Positions 11,401 through 23,500 of a stretch of 64,000 bases of DNA are shown here, piece after piece. Position 1 is the stretch's first letter. Each line of letters starts with the position of its first letter. The notes below the pieces were generated by a model. The model made no database searches. It had not been told where the DNA came from and was given only the letters and a program-made list of their open reading frames with translations. Position numbers and translations under genes: made by a program. The stretch comes from Archilochus colubris. Its lineage: Eukaryota > Chordata > Aves > Apodiformes > Trochilidae. The stretch lies in assembly GCA_023079485.1 (NCBI GenBank), contig CM041084.1, positions 130,398,792-130,462,791 of the forward strand. Direction: 5' to 3'.

Positions 11401-14110
11401 GTAAACATGGTTTATATTATTCTACTCAAAACATCATCTTACCTTTGTGTACAGTTATGATAATTTGCCACCTTTCTACCTTACATTTTTTTGAAATTAA
11501 TTTTTGCCCTGTTTTTAATTTTTCAACATTTCTGCATGTAAAAATCTCTTCTGTGCTATAAGCATGTAGTTGTCTCGACAGCCTTCTGGTACTGTGAAAA
11601 CCCAAGCAGACTGTATAAATCACATCACCAGCACCTACAATCCTACTCAGTAAACTTTATTAAAAGGTGATGAGCCTTAGATACAGAGAACCTCTAAAAA
11701 GGTATCCAGGCTCAGACAGAACTGGTCCCTAGCATATTAACACACAGAAAAGACAGGCATGTGCTTCTCTGCACAAAAAAACATGGGTGTGAGGACAGAT
11801 AACCATTCTACACCACCCACAAGCATCCCGTACACCAGAAGCCTTCCCTGAAATGTGCTGCTGCCCTTTCCCTGTCACCATCCATTACTGCTGATCTGAC
11901 ACTATAAGAGAGCCTAAGCATCCTGGAGAATACAGCCCCATCAATTAACATGAGAAGATTTATACCTTTAAGTTTATGTTATAAAATGCAACTGATGTAG
12001 CTGCATTACTTGGATGTGAGGAATTTGCTAAGTGACAAAATTGGCATTTAAGCATCTCTGTTCCACTTAGTCAATTGAATTTTTGTGCATAGAGTAAAAG
12101 AAAGAAATGCAACCTAGAAAAGTGGGGCTGATACATGAACTAAAGCCAGAAGCTAAGTAGTGTAAGTTTACATATGGCTTCAGTGAGGCACTTTTTTTAC
12201 TTACTTAGTAACTTCCATTTTTAAATAGTAACCAATCTGAACCACAACCAATCTGAACATTTCACTGTGCTCCTGACTTGGTGTCAACAGAATCTCAGTC
12301 AACACCACTGCTTGAAGTTTGGTGGAACAGGCCCATGCACACAAGACAGGCCTATCAGCCTGTCATCTACACCATCTACTGTTCTCTACAGAAAGCTGAA
12401 GGCACCATGAATTCCAGACAGTGTGTATAAACCAACACCCTCTGAAATATTTTATGTGCTTATGAACTGACCCATCAGGAAGTGGAACATCCACAACTGA
12501 TAACATGAGGGAGGCACCCAAGTAACAAAAGATCAAAAGAAAAGAGAAACAGCCCTCAAAATTTCAGAGTACCAAAATCCCAAGAGCTGCTAGTAGTTCA
12601 CTCCTTGGGTGACCAAGTCCTGGGCTGCAGATTAAGACTTCAAGGGCACATATATCCAGAAATTAACTGCACAAGCATATGAGGTGTGATAAGACAATCA
12701 AGTTGAAGGCACCACTTCACTTGCTGATGAGGTAACTCTAAATGAAGGATACCAAAACCTGCTGAGAGAAAACCTACCAAAGAGTGCAGATTAGAACAGA
12801 TTTTTAGTCCCCTCTTGCAAAGACCAAGTAACAGTCTTCTAGTAAGAATGCACATACTACACTCCAGCCTTTGACTCACCTCAGCTTACTCTCCAGACCT
12901 TCTCTTCAACTCAAAAAAAACCCCATCAGCAACTGCAATCTTCTGATTGTTACCAATCCTAGTATTCACACTGCAAACACTATTATATTTTTTTTTCTAA
13001 AAAACAAATTAAAGAAGTTATTGTTAAGAATATGTTTTTCAGATAAAGAACATATCTCAAGTCTACACTAAGCTTAGTCCCCTGCTCCAGCAAGCAAAAG
13101 CATTACTTCTACAAACCAGTCACATTCCATCTAAAAACCATCAGGTTTTGGCTGCTCCTGAACATAAGTGCTCTCTAACTGTTAGAAATTTTCATATATT
13201 ATAATATTATAATCCATATTAAATTATTCATGCATCAACATTCTTTAGCTCATTTTATTCCTTTCATGGTTTTCACGGTTTAAAAAACAAGCAATAAAAG
13301 CTTTTATTCTGCATAACTAAAAAAGCCAAATGCTTCTTCAACAGACTTAATTTCTCTACCTGTCCCACGCACATCTTCCTGCATCTGCTCACATTTCACC
13401 TGAGAATGATAAACATTATACAAAGTATTCTAGAGCTTTCCTTGAGGATAGTAGTTAACTTCTTTCCCAGGATCACCACAGGTTGGCATTCACTCTTTCC
13501 ACAGTTGTGTATCTTGTAACTACCTACCACATATTTTGTATTGCTTTTCAACTGGTAAGAATTTCTTCTGCAAATCTCACGCTAATAAGTCTGCAACTGC
13601 AAACTCTTGCTCCTTAAATTGTTGTACTTATTTCATTCTCTAGTTCTCAGGATCACCCAACCATTTCTGTGTAGTACTGTAACCCTCTTCTACAGTGGCA
13701 ATGCCTCCCAATTCTTTAACACTACCAAATTAAAATTGTAAAGTTTTAATCACTGTGTTAACATATTTAATAAATATTTAAGAATTTGGCCTCAAGACAG
13801 ATCTTCAAAGAACTAATTTTATCATCTTTTATGCTCAGATTTGGATTTTGCTTTCAATATTACTCACCATAATTTGTCTCTAGTTACTTCCCCATCTTCT
13901 TTACAATTCTGGTGCTATCTGGAATTGTATTGTGCTTTTTGGCTGATACAATTTCTTTTGTATCAGCTGATCAACAACTTTAGTGCTATCTAGAAAAATG
14001 AGAACTGTTCTATGTCCCTTAAAACAGTAATTACTTTGATAAAGTCAGTTCTGCGGACAGAAAAGCTCCTCTGACAAAAATATGTACTGCCTTTTAGTTT
14101 CAGTTATCTC

Positions 14111-14915
14111 CATAGAATTGTAGAATGGTTTGAATTTGAAGAACCTTAAAGATCATTTAGTTCAGACCCCCGTGCCACAAGCAGGCACAACTCTCTCTAG
14201 ACCAAATTGCTCGAGGTCCCATCCAACCTGGCCTTGAACATTCCCAGGGAGGGGCATCAACAACTTCCCTGGGCAACCTCTTACAGTGTCCCACTACCCC
14301 TACAGTTAAGAATTTTTTCCTAGTGTCTAACCTAATGCCGACACAAAGTTCCTCCCCAGCTTTCCTGAAGCCGCCCTTCAGGTACTGGAAGGCTGCTATA
14401 AAGTCTCCTCAGAGCCTTCCCTTCTCCAGGCTGAACAACCCCAACTCTCTCAGCCTGTCCTCATAGAAGATGTGCTCCTTTTCTCTGACCATCTTTAAAG
14501 CCTTTCTCTGATAGCTCCAACAGGCCAACGTCCTTCCTGTCCTGAGAGCTCCAGAACTGGACACAGCACTCAAGGCAGTGCTGTGAAAGCAAAGTAGAGG
14601 GAGAGAAAAACCTGCCCCAACCTCCTGTCCATGCTTCTTTTGATGTAGCCCAGGACACGTTTGATTTTCTGGGTTGCAAGGGCAGACTGCAGGGTCATGT
14701 GGAGCCTTCCATCAGCCAACACCCTCAAGTCCTTTTCCTCAGGGCTGTTCTCAGACCGTTCTCTGCCTAACCTGTAAATGTGCTTGGGACTACCCTGACT
14801 CTGTTGCAGGACCTTGCCCGGGCCCACCTCTCGGGGTGCCTCTGGGTGGTCTCCCCGTCCACACCACACAGCTCGGTGTCACCTGCAACCTTGCTGAGGG
14901 TGCACTCAGCCCGGC
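14111..14915 (-). mobile_element. CR1 LINE fragment (3' part, minus orientation)
   Basis: It begins on the plus strand with the reverse complement of the CR1 3' tail (atagaattgtagaat) and the conserved block around aaccttaaagatcatttag. It continues through the CR1 3'UTR into the end of the reverse-transcriptase ORF; on the minus strand CVQFW and ALATQKIKRVLGYIKR are readable. The reading frame is broken by stops and frameshifts, so it is a dead copy. Its 5' end runs into the CpG island. Confidence 0.9.
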
Positions 14916-14953
14916 TGCCCATCTTTGTTGTCCCGGCTGTCCATCTTTGTTGT
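14910..14953. repeat. 22-bp direct repeat, two copies
   Basis: cccggctgcccatctttgtt(gt) at 14910-14931 is repeated at 14932-14953 with one mismatch. It sits at the boundary between the CR1 copy and the CpG island. Confidence 0.85.
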
Positions 14954-14979
14954 TTTATACTAAAAAGTACCTTCTCCCC

Positions 14980-16230
14980 GGGGGCAGCGCACTGCCCTGC
15001 CGGGCCCGCAGCCGCTTCCCTGTCCCCACGTCCCTCCCTCCCTGCCCCCCTGCCCGGGATCACGGCGGGCAGCCGCTCCCCCTCCTCTCCCACCAAACAT
15101 CTTCCCACCGGCTGCGCTGCAGCTCGCCAGGCCCCGGGCCGGGCACTGACCAGGCCTCACGTCGCTTTTGTCGCCGGTTGCGGTGCCTGTCACCGCCGGG
15201 CCCTCCCCGAGCCGCCCTGCCCCGGCTCCCCGCTTCCCCGCCTCCCTTCCGCGGCGCCCTCAGGTCCGCTCCGGGTCGAGCCGCCGCACGCCCCGCCCGC
15301 TGGTCTGAGGACAGGGCTACGCCCGCTGCGGTCCGCTCCCCGCCGAGCGGCGGCCCCGGGCCGGGCTGTGCCGACGTTCCCTTCCCCACCCCGCCCAGGA
15401 TGCTCCTCAATCCCCCTCTGCGACCCGGCGGGCCCGTTGAGCTCGACAGGGCCGGGACCCCCAGCGCGCACCGCCAAGCGGGCAGTGCCCTCCCGTCTCC
15501 TCTCCTCACAGACAGACCGACAGACACCGCCCTTTCCCCTGACACCGTCCCGGTACCTGACACCCGGCGGCACGGCGCGGCTCGGCGGGCAGCGGGCGCA
15601 CGGGGTCCGTCGGCCGAAGGAGCGGGAGCGGGGGGCGGAGGCGCGGCGGAGAGGCAGCGCGCGCCCCCTGGCGGGCGGAGGCCGCCGCCGGGCCCGGGAG
15701 CTCCGGCTCAGGCTGAGGCCGCGGCTGGGAGGTAAGCTCCGGGCTGCGCCACCGCCTCCCGGCAAAGCGCTGACCCAGGGCGGAGGTGGTGCCGCGGTAC
15801 CGGCCTCCCTCCGGCCCGGCGCTCTGCGGGGGTTAGGGTTAGGGCCGGCGAGGAGCGGCGAGGGGGCGGGCGTGAGCGGGGGGAGGAGGGCGGTGGCAGG
15901 AACGGGGCGCGCTGGGCTGCCGCCTCACCGGAGACGGGTGGGGTGAGGCGCAGCCTCCTTCGGTTCGACGCTGTTTACAACCCCGCTTGTGTGCTCCGAA
16001 TGGGTTCCCCAGCTGGCGTGGGGACCGCAGCAGCGGGAATGAACTCCGCAAGGAGACAGGGCGGTGGCCACCACCTGCTGCCGGCGGCAACGGGGCTGCC
16101 GACCAACCCCCACCCCCCCCTCCGTATCCCGGGACTGCACAGGGAGAGGGAGGCAGAGAGGGGAAAGACCGGGCTGGGGTGACAGCCACCGGGAGGCAGG
16201 AAAACACCAGCCCCGGGAGAAGAGGCTTTA
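14980..16230. promoter_or_regulatory. Large CpG island, probable ANKRD46 promoter
   Basis: About 1.2 kb of very GC- and CpG-rich sequence (for example gcggcgccctcaggtccgct, GGGGGCGGAGGCGCGGCGGA), the strongest island in the left third of the window. It is the natural candidate for the first non-coding exon of minus-strand ANKRD46: CTCCG|GTGAGG at 15929/15928 is a good minus-strand donor. It also has a strong plus-strand donor, GGGAG|GTAAGC at 15731/15732, consistent with divergent transcription. Long ORFs crossing it on both strands are products of high GC, not genes. Confidence 0.75.
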
Positions 16231-17380
16231 ATAAAGAGAGTGAGGTCACTAATCCATTTTAATAATCCTGAAAGTGTTAGCGGTTGACTGTTGTAGTTAA
16301 ACAAAGGAAATGCCACGAAGTTGTCAAAACGCCGCCTTTCAGGGAGCCTTCTTTCTGACACTGCTGTGTGCTCCTCCCCTGCAACACCACAAAATTAGGA
16401 AGCAAAAAAACCAAAAAACCCACAACGACAAAATCAGACTGTACAGAACCAATGATCTTTCCAAATGGGAAAAACGTTTAAAAAAAAAAAAAAAAAAAAA
16501 GTGGGAACACAGCATTGCAAAGTTATTTGCCTTATCAAAAAAATGTCTCAATTTTTCATATCCTTCCCCTCTTTTCACACTTGATCCTTCACAGAATAAC
16601 AAAGGTTTGGGTTGCAAGAGACCCTAAACCTCATCTAGCTCCCACACCCCCTGCATGGGTAGGGACATGTCCTGCAAGATCAGGTTGCTCGAAGTCCCAT
16701 CCAACACTTCCCGGGAGGGGACAGCCACAACCTCCCCAGGCAACCTGTTCCAGTGTTTCAAAGCCCCTTCTTCAGAAGCCTCGTATGGAGTATCTTGGCA
16801 ATTGGGTTTTCTAACAGTAGCAAATGTGGTTAATGCTGTGCCTACCTCTATGCAGCTGCATCAGAGCCCTGCTTACCCCAGTGCCATCAGTATAAACCAG
16901 CTCAATTTCTGGTGCAGTTAACACAGACACAACTGAGAGCTCTCCCCATTGCTGTGCCAGAGAGCACAACAGTGTCTTTACTGTCCAAAGTGTGGCAGGG
17001 TTTGGATTAGCACTGGTGGTATCTCAAGAGGTCAATAAAGACACCACACAGGTCTCTGCTTGAAAAGAATGATCCTGGGGAGAGGAACAACCACAGGAAC
17101 CATGATCCAGCCAATGTCTAGGTGGCAATGGCCTGTTCAGCCATCACACTCATTACACCAATACTCAAAGAAACATCAGAAACAGTTGTAATACTTTTTC
17201 ACTCCACTAACATGGTAGCACCATTTCTAATTAACTCCCTCCTTTCTGCCCTGACAATTTAAGTTTTGGGAGTAAAATGCCACAAAAACACATGCAAGAT
17301 AGAATGCACCCATTCGAACTGTCTCACTGAAGCTGTAAATACTATGAAGAACACTGCAAAGGCAAGAAATTACACTGAAG
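16230..17380. other. Intergenic interval between the ANKRD46 promoter and the SNX31 3' end
   Basis: Short spacer with a poly-A tract at about 16480-16500 and a CR1 fragment. No exon was recognised. Confidence 0.7.
16589..16790 (-). mobile_element. CR1 LINE 3' fragment (minus orientation)
   Basis: Plus-strand text cacagaataacaaaggtttg followed by ccctgcatgggtagggacat, then gaagtcccatccaacac, is a diverged reverse-complement CR1 3'UTR. It is truncated to about 200 bp, as is usual for 5'-truncated CR1 insertions. Confidence 0.85.
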
Positions 17381-17383
17381 ATT

Positions 17384-17432
17384 TTTATTATTTTTTGCCC
17401 CTATAATTCAAGTTTTCACCAATAGGTTTATT
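17384..17432 (-). terminator. SNX31: SNX31 poly(A) signals
   Basis: Two AATAAA hexamers on the minus strand, at 17432-17427 and 17389-17384, lie 44-92 nt downstream of the SNX31 stop. They imply a very short 3'UTR. This is the simplest transcript end before the intergenic spacer. Confidence 0.55.
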
Positions 17433-17475
17433 ATTCCCCCCAAATTAATTTTGAAACAGTATTTGAAATAAATTA

Positions 17476-17571
17476 TCACAGGTCCTCTTCTCTTATTTTC
17501 TCAAATACACAGTCCTCTTCACTTGGCCTAACCAAAATTTTTTTCCTTGATATGAAACCTGAATGAACTAC
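17476..17571 (-). CDS. SNX31: SNX31 last coding exon
   Basis: Acceptor tctctgcag|GTAGTT at 17573-17572, then 31 codons ([31 protein letters not shown]) and TGA at 17478-17476. It matches the human tail around FLSRK, DDCVF and EEDL. The C-terminal Leu is retained. Confidence 0.93.
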   Translation of the reverse strand, partial: VVHSGFISRKKILVRPSEEDCVFEKIREEDL

Positions 17572-20500
17572 CTGCAGAGAAACAAACAAACAGTTAGGTG
17601 TATATGCATTTCAATATTTATAGATACAAACATAAGCTAGAAAATCTCACATAATCCTGTCCAGGTACAGCAGTTGATTTCTATATTGGTATTTCAGATA
17701 CAATAGATTTTTTCCCCCTGCTGGACCAGGACACAAAAGCAGTTATTTCTGCTCTTAAGGTTTATTGCAAATTAGTAAATGTGGTGCAGATTGAATGGCA
17801 GTTCCAGATGTGCCAACATCACTGTTGCTTGGCATTATAGGTCATATTATACAGGTACTTTAACTACCTACTAGGCCTTCTGAAACAATCACACATTCTC
17901 AGCTTTAATGATGGCACCTCCATAAATGATACTTTTAACTCTACTTTTCCTAAAGGGTGCCATGTTCTGCTTCGAACTTCCTAACACCACATCACCCAGC
18001 AGAAATAAGCAGGTGAACCGTCAGCACCCAAGGTACAAGCAGACAATTTATACCCTTACCTGGAATGTATCTGCAGCTTTCTCTTGTACTAGGAAAATCT
18101 GACAGATTTTTCTTCTGTCTATTGCAATGTTTTTTGATATATATGTAAAGTTTCCTGAAAAACCCTACTAAAAGTATCTTTCACAAAACTATGTCAACTG
18201 TGCTGCAATAGCTGACATAAAAGCATTGTGAAACTGGAACCAAATTTTGCATAATTATCTCTGTAGAAGTTTGGGAGGTTTTTTCCTCAAGATTTCTAAA
18301 AGACACCACAGCAAAATTGCCTACATGCAGGCACATTCTATAGAACAGCCTCACTTTCTAGAAAGTCTACCTATTGCATACTTATTTCATAATTATCTGA
18401 ATTCATACAATTGTTCTTGGTTTTCCTACTATATCTTACTGCTGCACTAAATCATCTATCCAAACAAGAATTTCCAGGGCATTATGTTCATCTATTAGTA
18501 GCAGTATACTGCTACAGGGTTGTAGCAGTACAGGTCCAAAGGAGGGCAACCAGGCTGGTGAAAGGACTCGAGCACAGGCCCTATGAGGAGAGGCTGAGAG
18601 AGCTGGGGCTGTTCAGCCTGGAGAAGAGGAGGCTCAGGGGAGACCTCATTGCTGTCTACAACTACCTGAAAGGAGGCTGCAGCGAGGTGGGAACTGGACT
18701 CTTTTCACAGACGACCTTCAACAAGACAAGAGGACAAAGTCTTAAGTTGTGCCAGGGGAGGTTTAGGTTGGATATTAGAAAGAATTTCTTCACGGAGAGG
18801 GTGATTAGGCTATGGAATGGACTGCCCGGGGAGGTGGTAGATTCTCCGTCCCTGGAGACATTTAAAAAAAGACTGGATGTGGCACTCAGTGCCATGGTCT
18901 AGCAACTGCTCCGGTGGGTCAAGGGTTGGACTCGATGATCTCTGAGGTCCCTTCCAACCCGGCTAATTCTATGATTCTATTCTATGATTCAATAAAGATA
19001 AGCAAAATTAATTTTTTCTACTCATGATTCAGCAGAAAATATTTCATGTAAGTTTTAAGTCTCTGGACAGCAGTTAAGCCTTCCACTAACTCAGAGCAAA
19101 GACTTGTAAAACTCTTGGGCATACTAACAGCAAAATTATAAAGACCCAACTCAAACCCCACTTTTTCAAATGAGGATGAGAAAAGATACATTTTTAATAC
19201 TTTTTTCAAGTGTCTTTCAAAGGGAAATATGGAATAGGAAACAGAAGCCTTAAGAACCTTACTATCACAATCAGCATTTAGAAGTCAGCTAAGCAGGGTT
19301 AGGACTTCACATGAATTGTCTAACAACACAGCTTGGTGCATGCTTCCTACATAACATGAGGAACAGCATGACACACTGTTGTCTTTAACACAGCAACATT
19401 CCTTCACTTGCTTTAACAAGTCTGTTCTAATTACTAGATGTAATTTTCTTAGTACAAAGCACTTAAGAAAAAAGGGGGAAGAAAACCCACCACACAGGTT
19501 AATTGATTTGCTTGTTGAAGACCTGTTAGTGATTGGTTTAATGCTGTTTCTGAAGCAACATTTTTTTTTCTGATTTCAGACTAGATTTTTTCTCTTTTAG
19601 AAATATTTTCCCTTTGGCCAATCACAGACTGTAATAGAGGTTTTGCTTTTAATTCACCATACATCGTTACCTTTCCATTTCTTTATTATCTCACATTCAA
19701 CAAATTAGTTGGAAAAGGAACATTATTTAGCTATTCAGGAACTAGTAGTTATGAATACTGATTCCAGCAAATGATCTTAAAAGAATACCTTTGACATGAT
19801 AGGAACATAAATGTATGGATATATAACATGACAAATTTTCCACATGGGTACAACTCCCAACTATAGGGAAACTATCCCAGGGGAGAACCAAGTCCAGGGC
19901 TGTAAAGCACATCAGCAGCTGTATGTGGACATCACACATGATCTGTGCATATATTCTGGCTGGCTGTAAACCTCAAATGTCTCATTCAGAAACATTTGCA
20001 AAAAGCAAATAAAATTAAGCAAGTTGTCATTAAACCCATCAAGCTAAAATACAATTTGTATTCAGACATGTTTCTTGAGTTCAAAGCTCAACTCCTTTTC
20101 CTACCCAAAGAAGTTACCATTAAATTTATTAGAAGTCTCCCCAGACAGAAAGACAGAGGTTGGGCTACCCACCACTAGGAAGCAATATACACTGTATTTG
20201 CATCTGGAGATGATCTCACTCACTAACCTGCTTTTTTGGATAGTGGATTTCTTACTGTTTTTCATGGATTTGGACATCTGAATCTCCTAAACAGACTGAA
20301 AAATTTAAACTTACAATAAGCTTAAATGTGCTCCCCCACCCTCAGTTATGCTAACAAAATACAAGTTAATTAACATTCAATTAAATCTAGAAAAAGCAGT
20401 ATAGGAAAATAATTGGTTTGTTTACCCTTCTCTCATGATTCTGTTTTAGTCCACACTTATTACTATCATCAGCTGAACAGTTAAGTAATTAATGTTCATA

Positions 20501-23500
20501 ACTAAAGGTTTATTATCATTCCATTACAAATAAACTTAGAATGAGAGAGATAAAAATCTTTCAAGATTAAAATTGGCCTGGTTTCTTTTGAATCTTTTAT
20601 AATTTGAAGCTATGAAATTGCCTCATTGCCTCATTGCTCACTATAATCTGTATGGGACTAAAAGATCAACCACGTTCCTTTTTTCTCTTCTATAGTTTTC
20701 AGCTAGTAGACATTCAAAATCTTTACATCTCACAAGGTTCAAAGGCATTATTAATGCTGGAAAGCATTTTTTAAAAATAACGAGTATCTAAACATATTTC
20801 ATCCTTAAAAGCCTACACAGAAGACAGCAGAAATATTTTAGCTACAAATCAGATTTTTATTTTATTAGCACTTCTATTTAAAACAAAAAAGTTTCTCAGA
20901 GTGAATGTCACAGATCTCAAATTGGCCTAACATTGCAGCAGATGGAACAAGTGGTAAAAAAGTGACAGCCAGAAATGGATAAAACAGGATAGTGCAGAAC
21001 ATTCAAAAATTGTGCCATAGATATCCTTTATCATATGCAGCAAAACTGAAGTCAAGGAAAGAGAATGAAAAACAAATCATTAAAGCTGTGATTATAAATA
21101 ATCTTTAGCATTCAGTGTATTATTTCAGTAAAACTACACAAATATGTACTTTTTAGTCAATTTTGTACTGAAATGTTGGAACATGCAAGACCCTCTTCCT
21201 TATCAGGACTTGTCTCAGCCCATTTGGAAGAATGATATTAGAACTTATTTCTTTTAAATACAAATTCAGATACTGACACACACATCTTTACCATTTCTTG
21301 GCCTTCTTTGGCTGCCTTCATCACCTGTTCTGATATAATTTTCTTCAAGCAGTTACTGAGCACAAAGGCCTAAATAGGATAAACCACAGAACATTGTTTT
21401 CTTCTATTAACATATGTACTTGACTCTTCCATTCCTCCTTACCAGAAAATTAGAATCCCTAAATACTGGACTATTACTTCCCCAACTCAGTTGGCTTACT
21501 CTGTACTTAGCATCCTCCCAGTGCACCAAAATAGCTTGCAGTTGCTTACAGGCCTCAGCATGACTGACCCTCATGGCACTGCTCAGAGCACAGAATAAGA
21601 ACTTTTGACTGGTTTTGTGAGGCAAGTTGTTCTCTCCAGTTGTCTGTGGGTCATACCTTAAATGCTGCCAAGTTACACCAAGTGCTAAGTGAGGTTAATC
21701 AAATGTGGCACTATCAGCATCAAAAACACTTCAACAAATGAAGCTGGAATTCACAGGCCCTCAGCACTGCTGAAAAGTCAAAGCCCTGGTGGGTACACAA
21801 GGTGACTACAACTGTTTGCATCTTGCACATCTATTATGAACAGAGCAGTACAGATCATCCCACATACCAGGTATCAAGCAGAGACATCTCAGAGAGAAAT
21901 GGAGTTGTTCTTAGTTTTTTATGCTGTCTGATGAGCATGTACAACTCCTTGAGATGATGCAGCCCAAGTTAAGGTCCGAATTGCACCCTGGAGATGCACC
22001 TTACTTACTCTCCAGAAGGAGGCATAATCTCAAGAAGACCATCAAGCACAGAGATGAAACAAAGACAAAATATCCTACAAGATCAGTGACAGAGGGAGAA
22101 GTCTCCTCTGACTAAGCTCCAAATCATTTAGTCTTCCCATTTTCTGGAGTGGTCTCTTGGATAAAACCCTTATTTCTTCCACAGATTAACACATTTAGCT
22201 CTTCCTCACACTTCTGAGAAAAGTAGGATGCAAGTTTTCTGATCAACAAGTTACTACATCAAACACAAGCCTAATAGATTTCACAGGAGAATTACTGGAG
22301 GTAATTATAGGCCATTTTTTTGTACGCCCAACAGCTAAGACACTAGAAAGTTTACTGCTATAGCTCATGTTCTCATAAAACTTAATCATGACAGGAAATT
22401 AACACTTACTGAATAGCTGTGGGAACCACATCACCCCAGAATTCAGAAATAACGTGTGAGATATTAAGCATTTTGATTTTGCTTGAAAAATCCTGTCTGC
22501 TGCTGGGTAGGTCCCAGAAACAAGAGGGACAGTTTACTTGAATAGCAGGCTCTATACTTTTTATAGGAGCTCCAAACCCAAACTGAGGCTGGTACTGTCT
22601 TTAGAACTGCAGAGCCTGGCTTATTTACTAGGCAGCAAAACCACAGACAGATGCCAGAATTCCTGGATACGTTTCTCTTTAAAAAATGCCTGATATGTAA
22701 AAAAAAATACTTTTGATATCACATATTTATACCCACCATTAATTTGTATTAATATGGATTATATTTATATATGAAGAAAATGGGAGCCCTTGACCATAAG
22801 CAAGTCTGACTGTTAATGACTTTGGATACTTACTGAGTACAGTAAAATAAATGACATCTCTCCACACTCCATCCCAGGCTTCCTGCCAAGTGCTAGACAT
22901 TTCAACAACAGCCAAAAAAATTTTTCTCTTATGCTAGAAACTTAAGTGGTTTTGCCCAGATAACTCTGTCCCTTGGCTAATCTGCTTGAGAGCATAGCTG
23001 GTGCACTCTGACAGAGATGGACTGAACACTTTTGAAGCTTCCTTATGGCTGTAAGATTACATTTTACTCTGCTCCTTTCTTAAAAGGAATGAAAACTAAC
23101 CTGTTTTGTGTACAAAGTTATCCACTGCCATGTGCCTGAATCATTGTACTCAAATCTGAGCTCCAATGTGTCTTCTTCACCATGCTTTGTAGCACCCTAA
23201 GGAAAGAAACACCATCACACACCCACAAAATCCAACAAGCACCAGTTAACAGAAGAAACAGCTAAAAATAGTATTAAGGTGTTCAGCTATGAATCAGAAT
23301 TAGTCAATCATGTTAATTTTATACAGTATGTAAATAAAACAACTGACAATCTGTACTAGAACACTTCTCCTGGGGGAGAGAGTGAGTGGGAGACACTGTG
23401 GAGGAGTCTTTAACAAGCACAGAGCTGGCTACAGCAGTTTTATTTCCTCCCACAAAAAAGCTCTCTGCCAACTCTACCTCCAACAGGAAAGGAAAGGGGC

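Larger units (their letters stand above)
4522..14110 (-). other. Presumed 5' intron region of ANKRD46
   Basis: AT-rich sequence between the first coding exon of ANKRD46 and the CpG island region. It contains short A-rich and (AACCA)n runs, a GC-rich patch at about 9.78-9.92 kb and an unrecognised ORF cluster at 10.6-11.4 kb, listed separately. Assignment as intron rests on the acceptor at 4522 and the large CpG island at 15-16 kb being the promoter, which is inference. Confidence 0.5.

Noticed and set aside
15828..15846. Telomere-like ggggttagggttaggg
   Set aside because: Only two TTAGGG units in a G-rich island; too short to be an interstitial telomeric repeat.
14674..15946. Long plus-strand ORFs (353 and 388 aa) and matching minus-strand ORFs
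   Set aside because: They lie across the CR1 end and the CpG island. The translations are Pro/Arg/Gly/Ala-rich with no domain, as expected where GC content removes stop codons.
18411..18902. 163-aa plus-strand ORF
   Set aside because: This is the end of a CR1 reverse transcriptase, not a host gene.
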